64,000 bases of DNA from Apus apus (lineage: Eukaryota > Chordata > Aves > Apodiformes > Apodidae), in the NCBI RefSeq assembly GCF_020740795.1, contig NC_067293.1, forward strand, positions 20,340,378-20,404,377, given 5' to 3'. Below are positions 58,585 to 64,000 of this stretch, piece by piece. Within the stretch, counting starts at the first letter, position 1; the number at the start of each line of letters is the position of its first letter. Both the position numbers and the translations under genes were made by a program. The notes below the pieces were generated by a model. The model saw only the letters and a program-made list of their open reading frames with translations. It had not been told where the DNA came from and made no database searches.

Positions 58585-60660
58585 GCTCAAGAAGGTCTAG
58601 AAGTTTGACCTCTCACCTCACCTGCTTCCCAGGTGCCATGTTGTTATACACAAAAGGAAGTTCTCTTTCTACAGGCAAAGAGCACATCTGGAAGAGGTGA
58701 AAACAAGCTCAAAACAAGAGCTGGTGGGAGTGAAGGCACTGAGTGGAGGGAAGGAACAACCTCCCCATAAACATCCTGCAATGTATTCCATAACTTTTTA
58801 TCCAGTATCCTTATTACAAGAGGAAATCTGTTTGTATTTTCTTTGTAAAGTTTAGCTGGTTTTTTTGGTTGTTATTGTTGTTGGTTTGTTGTTGGTTTTT
58901 TTATTAGCTGGATAGTAATGTGGAGTTTAATTTTTTCAACATGGGTTTTACTCTTTCTGAGAGCCTGTTTCAATAGGTGGGTTGTCTACTGTTTGGAATT
59001 AAGCCTTTTTTTAATTTTGTTTTTAATTTGAGGTGTCTTTTTTTTTTTGATAGCTTGTGGCTACAATTGTCTGCACCTGCTTAGATCACTTTCGTATTCC
59101 TAGATTTGCTGCTAGGTACAGGGAACATTTTTCCTATGGAAAATTACATTTTAACTGTGGAATATTCCTTTTTAACATGCTAACACACATCCATTGCCAC
59201 GGATTGTAGGTGTTGTGGTAGGAAGTGCTTGCCACCCTGCGTAATGTTGGTTTCTCATGCACATTGCATGGCAGTTCTAGGGTAACTTGCACCTAGCTCA
59301 CAGATCATGTGTCCTCAGAAATTTTAGACAGAGCTGATTCAAGTCTAGCAAAGTCCAGGAGCTGTCCTTAAAATGAGAGGGGAGGAAAAAAGGAGTCATG
59401 GGATAACTTGCATCAACACAGGACATGACATTAAGATTTCTCTTGTTTGCAGCAGCTACTTGCTCACTTGACCCTATATGGACACTGGATTTCTTGCTGC
59501 ATTTTCTGCTTGTGGGATCTTAAAGCTAAATTGACTCATTACATCTGAGTCCCTTGATAGCAAATTACAAAAACTAGTGTCTGCTTGATAAAAAAATCTT
59601 CCCCCTTAATTCTTCTCTACACTATTTCCCTGACTTTGAGCAGCTGTAATGCAGGCATCAGCCCTTGATGTCAGTGGGAGAGCAAGTTCTCCTTCACTCA
59701 CCCCAGGTTGGTATCAGTCTGCCACAGCCCACACAAACCTGAGTTTGGCTGTAGGGATGCAGAAGCTTTGGAGCCAGAGGAGGCCAGAAGGCAGGTAGAA
59801 AACCACTTGCATAATATCACTTGATATTTCCTACCAGCACAATTACTTGGAAATTTTTTCAGTTTCAGGAATTCAGGCTACCTACAGATTTTGTTCTCTC
59901 CAACGTTTCTGAACTATTAAGTTCGGGTTCTTTCATATTCAAGAATCCAAGGTAATTTGATTTTCTGAAACCTACTAGGTAACACCTTACCTATGCTGGC
60001 CTTACTTCATTGAATTGGTGTTTCATTGTCAAATCTTTTGAGTTGCAGAGGAATATCTTGCTACTGAGTGTGTGTACATGTCTACTGGCTTCACAGTGTC
60101 ATTTTCTGCCCATGCTTCTGTAACTGTTCTTTCCCTTTTGACCCCTCGTGTTTGTATCTTTTCAACCAACTTTTGCACGGACATCTTATTTCAGCCTTTT
60201 CTGGTTTTTCTTTTGTTTTCTTCTGGAGACAAAGGGCTGAGGAGTCTCAAGGTTCTGTGAGCTAAAGGGAGAGGGGGAAATGAGTGAATTGCATCTTTTT
60301 CTTGGGTTCTGACTTATTTTTAGTTTCTTCCCAAAGGCCTCAATTTGTCCAAAAGTGAAACAGCAAAAACTAGGCTTTTCTGGTGTTCTTGTGCTGTTTT
60401 GACAGCACAGTGCAGACAACAAAGTTCTCTGAGAGGCTGATATTCTGTAACTCTGACTTCCTGAACAGGTTAGACTGAAGTGTAGTTCCTGTTACAAATT
60501 ACTATCATGTTCTTCCATTATGGAGTCCTCTGATCTGAGTGCATCTCACCATCAGATATTTGATCTGATTGCCTGAGTTTTTTAATACACTTTCTCTCTT
60601 AAGAATTTAAGAAACCAAGGCTTAAAAAACTTGCAAATAAAAACTTGTGCATCTGTGTCT
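58585..60660 (+). other. HSF3: Probable HSF3 3' UTR
   Basis: AT-rich, with T-rich and GTTGTT-rich stretches around 58855-58910 and no coding potential. The first clear AATAAA past the stop lies near its end, so a UTR of about 2 kb is inferred. Confidence 0.5.
60636..60641 (+). terminator. Candidate HSF3 poly(A) signal
   Basis: AATAAA in GCAAATAAAAACTTGTG, followed by TGTGTCTGGTCT, a GT/U-rich downstream element. Confidence 0.5.
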
Positions 60661-62425
60661 GGTCTATGTACTGGTCTGGGAAAAGTGTTTATTTATGCAA
60701 GTTTTCTAAGAAAGATTGCAATGGCAAGGGGAAGGCTGAACAGCAAGGAAAACCCACATGCTGAAGTAATTAAACTCAATAATTGCAAAACCATTTACTG
60801 TGTTTGTTGTACATTCTTTTTGTGTGTGTTCCTGTGTGTGTCAATACTTCCTAAACCTGTTTACTGAATTTTATAGAAAGGGAAGCTTTCATGTGCTCTG
60901 AGGGATCTCATGATGCATCTGCTGCTGGTTCAGAAGTAACTGAAATGCTAAGGTTAGCCTGGCACCTGTTTTCAGAGGTGTCAGCCTGAGAAAAAAGGAG
61001 GTTTAGTTTTATCATTAACCCATATCCAACATACCATGGAATGAAAGCTTGTGGAAATGGACCATCTGCCACTGGCAGTGTAGGGCCAGGCTGGTCTTGG
61101 GAGTGTTTGTTGTGGCTTCCCCAGAGCCAGCCTTCATGTCTGAGCCGTGAGGGGACATGACATGAAGTGGCTTTTCATAGGTGATGATGTACTAGCTCAA
61201 AAAACTGTTGGCTGTCAGTGAGAAATGGATTTGTGGTGGGCTCTGGGCTCTTTCATCAGCTCTTGTCCTTGCTTGGTTCTCCCCGACAGCTCTTCCCCCT
61301 ACCTCAGGCTCTTGGAACTCTGCCTGCTCAAAACTTTACAGCACTCTGGAAAACGTGTCAGTAACAACCAACTGCAACTAAAGTTCTCTTCCTTTTGGAG
61401 ATGAGTTAGTGTTTCAGCCTGGTTGGGACACCGAGATGCCTCTTCCCCTGTTTGCCAGCTCAGGGGTCACTGCACAGGTGCCTGGAGTACCTGCCCTCTC
61501 CTTGCCTCCCTGCCTTCCCAAAATGCCATTTCTCACCAGGCTCTGCCAACGAGGCCAGATGAAGGCACCAGTGTAAGTGTTCTTTACCGCCCCCAGCGAG
61601 AAAGGTCCTGGGTCCATCAGATAGTGTCTATACCACCACTGACTGGAGCTCAGAGGAGTAGGGCTCAGGGAGCAGCATGGACCCTCCAGCCCAGGCCTGT
61701 GCAGAGTCCCAGCCCACACCTTTCTCCCTGCACCAGCAGCAAGGTGCACAGCTTCTGCTCCCTGGTTTAGCATCCAGTACCACAGCACCTGGGGAAGGAA
61801 ACTTTCTTCTCCTTCACTTCCATGTGCTGAGAATTTGCAGGACACAAGCAGGCAGGGCAAGGACAGGGTCAGCTCCCCAGAGCAGGAGCAAGAGGTTGCT
61901 ACCAAGGGTCACCTTAACATGCAGGTGTGTATACTCCCATTGCATAAAGGACAAGAGCTTTCTCCTGCCACTGTCCCCAAAACCAAAAAGGTTAATAGAA
62001 ATATATACACCTTTTTTGTACATGTTGAGCAGTTCGAGTTTAAGCTTCCTGGTTGACACGTACTCTTGCTGGTGGTAGGTTCCCCTAGAACTTAGTCCAG
62101 GTCAGTTTAGGCTTCTGCATTCTCACCCAGCTAGCCATGTTCCCCAGGAAGGGACTTCATTATTTTGAGCTTAATGTGTTCTTTTCCTCTTTTGAACCAA
62201 GAAGTATGCAAACACCACAACCCACACAAGCTTTTCCTGCGTCTTCCCATTCCAGTAAACACAGATTGGAGCTGCATCTCATAGAATGTTTCTGACCGAT
62301 CAATACAGGGCTACAAGGGAGGAGCATGTGAAACCAGGTCCCAAAATGTCTAGAATCTCTGTTGAACCTCTCAGTTTTATCCAGTAGGATATTTTCAGAA
62401 GTGTTTAGACCTTAAGCTGGTTAGA
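60661..62425. other. Intergenic, no recognisable gene
   Basis: No exon recognised. GC-richer sequence at 61.4-61.9 kb gives overlapping frames on both strands (163 codons minus, 133 plus), none with a domain. Confidence 0.45.
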
Positions 62426-62640
62426 TGTTGTTCTGGTTTGGTTTGGTTTGGTGGGTTTTTTGGTAGCTGGGGAAGGGCCACAGGAGTGGCTCTGGTAAGA
62501 AGCTGCTCCAAACCAGCCAAGGAGCTGTTAGAGGGACAATAGATTAACCTCTGCCATTAACATACGAAAAAACAGCTGTAACACCTGAGCAGAGAAGGAG
62601 AGAGAGAAGAGCTGTGCTGGGGAAGGAAAGCGGTGCTGGT
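62426..62640 (+). mobile_element. LTR-like fragment of an endogenous retroelement
   Basis: TGTTGTTCTGGTTTGG followed by GGTAGCTGGGGAAGGGCCAC and AGGAGTGGCT resembles the first part of a common avian solo LTR. No matching second LTR or internal coding region is in the window. Identified from memory of the family; edges approximate. Confidence 0.5.
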
Positions 62641-64000
62641 GGTTGGTGAGGAAGAAGGGTTACAAACTGTTTAGGAAGGACAGATGGGAGACGGGGTGGG
62701 GGTGTTGCCCTCGATGTCAAAGACCAGCTGGAATGCATGGAGCTCTCCCTGGGGGATGATGAGGAGGCAACAGAGAGCTTATGGGTTAAAATTAAGGGGA
62801 AGAAAGGCCAAGGTGACATCACAGTGGGGGTTTGCTATGCTTCGCCTGAGCAGGAGGATAATATAGATGAGGCACTATATAGACAGATAGGAGCAGCTTC
62901 GCATTCACAAGCCATGGTCCTCATGGGAGACTTCAACCACCCTGACATCTGTTGGAAGAACAATTGCTAAAGGCAAACAATCCAGGAGGTTCCTAGAGTG
63001 CAAGGATGATAACTTCCTTTTCCAAGTAATCAAGGCACCAACAAGGAGAGGCGCTATCCTGGATCTTGTCCTCACCAAGGGCTGATGAGGCAAGTTAAGT
63101 TCAAGAGCAGCCTAGGTTGTAGTGAACACAAAATGGTGGAGTTCAAGATCCTTAGGGCAGCAAGGAGGGCTCACAGGAAACTTACTACCCTTGACTTCAG
63201 AAGGACAGATTTCAGCCTCTTCAGGGACCTACTCTAGAGAGTGTCTTGGGATAACAACCTGGAGGGAAGAGGGGCCCACGAAAGCTGGCTGATGTTTCAG
63301 GATCACCTTTTCCAGGCCCAAGAGCGTTGCATCTCAATTAAGAGGAAGTCAAGCAGAAACTCCAAGAAGCCAGCATGAATGAGTAAGCAACTCCTAGAAA
63401 GGAGCTTCTTAAGAAAGAAGCTAACAGGGGGTAGAAGCTAGGGCAGGTATCCTGGAATGATTACAGAGAGGTTGTCTGAGCAGCTAGGGATCAGGTTAGG
63501 AGAGCCAAATCCCTGCTAGAATTAAAACTTGCCAGGGATGTTAAGAACAGTAAGAAAAGCTTCTTTAGGTATGTTGGGCAGAAAAGGACAACCAAGGAGA
63601 GTGTAGGCCCTCTCCTGAAGGAAACAGGCAAGGTAGCAACACAGGATATTGAGAAGGCTGAGGTCCTCAATGACTACTTTGCTTCAGTCTTCGCTGGCAA
63701 GTGCTCCAGCCTCAACACATTGGCCACAGAAGGTGAAAGCAGGGACTGGGAGAATTAATTACCCCCCACCGTGGTTCATGACCATCTAAAGAACCTGAAG
63801 GTGCATAAATGTATGGGACCTGATGGCATTCACCCACTGGTCCTGAAGCAGCTGGCGGATGCAGTTGCTAAGCCTCTGGTCCATCATATTTGAGAGGTCA
63901 TGGCAGTCTGGTCAGGTTCCTGCAGACTGGAAAAAAGGGATCATAGACCCTATTTTTAAAAAGGGGAAAAAGGAAGACCCAGGGAACTACAGGCCAGTCA
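62641..64000 (+). mobile_element. CR1 LINE (endonuclease to reverse transcriptase), cut by window end
   Basis: Translation shows GYKLFRKDR, then ESLWVKIKGKKGQGDITVGV and the endonuclease motif LMGDFNHPDICW (about 62.92 kb), followed by frameshifted reverse transcriptase up to KGEKGRP-type sequence at the window edge. Stops and shifts make it non-functional. It differs from the 20-23 kb copy in the endonuclease region, so it belongs to another subfamily. Confidence 0.88.

Noticed and set aside
61414..62078. Overlapping frames on both strands (163 and 133 codons)
   Set aside because: No domain, no splice context, opposing frames of similar length; probably chance.
1..64000. CRISPR arrays, operons, bacterial promoters
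   Set aside because: This is vertebrate DNA; the repeats are LINEs, LTR remnants and simple repeats.

Overview
The window looks like nuclear DNA from a bird. It has two spliced vertebrate genes, GT-AG introns, a dense CpG island, and many 5'-truncated CR1 LINE copies, several ending in the ATTCTATG-type tail typical of avian CR1. The combination of a full-length HSF3 (heat shock factor 3, best known from birds) next to HEPH (hephaestin) matches the known HEPH/HSF3 neighbourhood of the mammalian X and its avian counterpart. I cannot name the species from sequence alone.

Layout: 1-17.3 kb is gene-poor and holds six CR1 fragments. From 44.57 kb down to about 17.3 kb on the minus strand lies HEPH: one probable non-coding first exon in the CpG island and 20 coding exons that I could join by eye into one open frame of 1153 codons plus stop. 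Every junction keeps frame and uses GT-AG. The product is a six-cupredoxin-domain ferroxidase with a signal peptide, all expected copper ligands and one C-terminal membrane helix. Its largest intron (between coding exons 17 and 18) contains a nearly full-length but broken antisense CR1 at 20.1-23.5 kb, abutting a second CR1 tail-to-tail.

At 44.5-45.5 kb a CpG island separates HEPH from HSF3, which runs on the plus strand from 45.06 to 58.58 kb in 13 coding exons joining to 547 codons. The two start regions lie head to head within a few hundred bases, so this is a candidate shared divergent promoter. HSF3 has the winged-helix DNA-binding domain, the HR-A/B trimerisation zipper, a basic NLS and the HR-C repressor zipper. 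Its 3' UTR probably reaches the AATAAA near 60.64 kb. Between its last two exons there is an unused-looking GC-rich, acidic open segment behind a strong acceptor, a possible alternative exon.

58.6-62.4 kb is UTR and intergenic. The window ends in an LTR-like fragment followed by another CR1 (endonuclease into reverse transcriptase) running off the edge. The two genes have no known shared pathway: hephaestin oxidises ferrous iron at the cell surface for export, HSF3 activates heat-shock genes. Their linkage looks positional. I found no CRISPR arrays, tRNAs or rRNAs.
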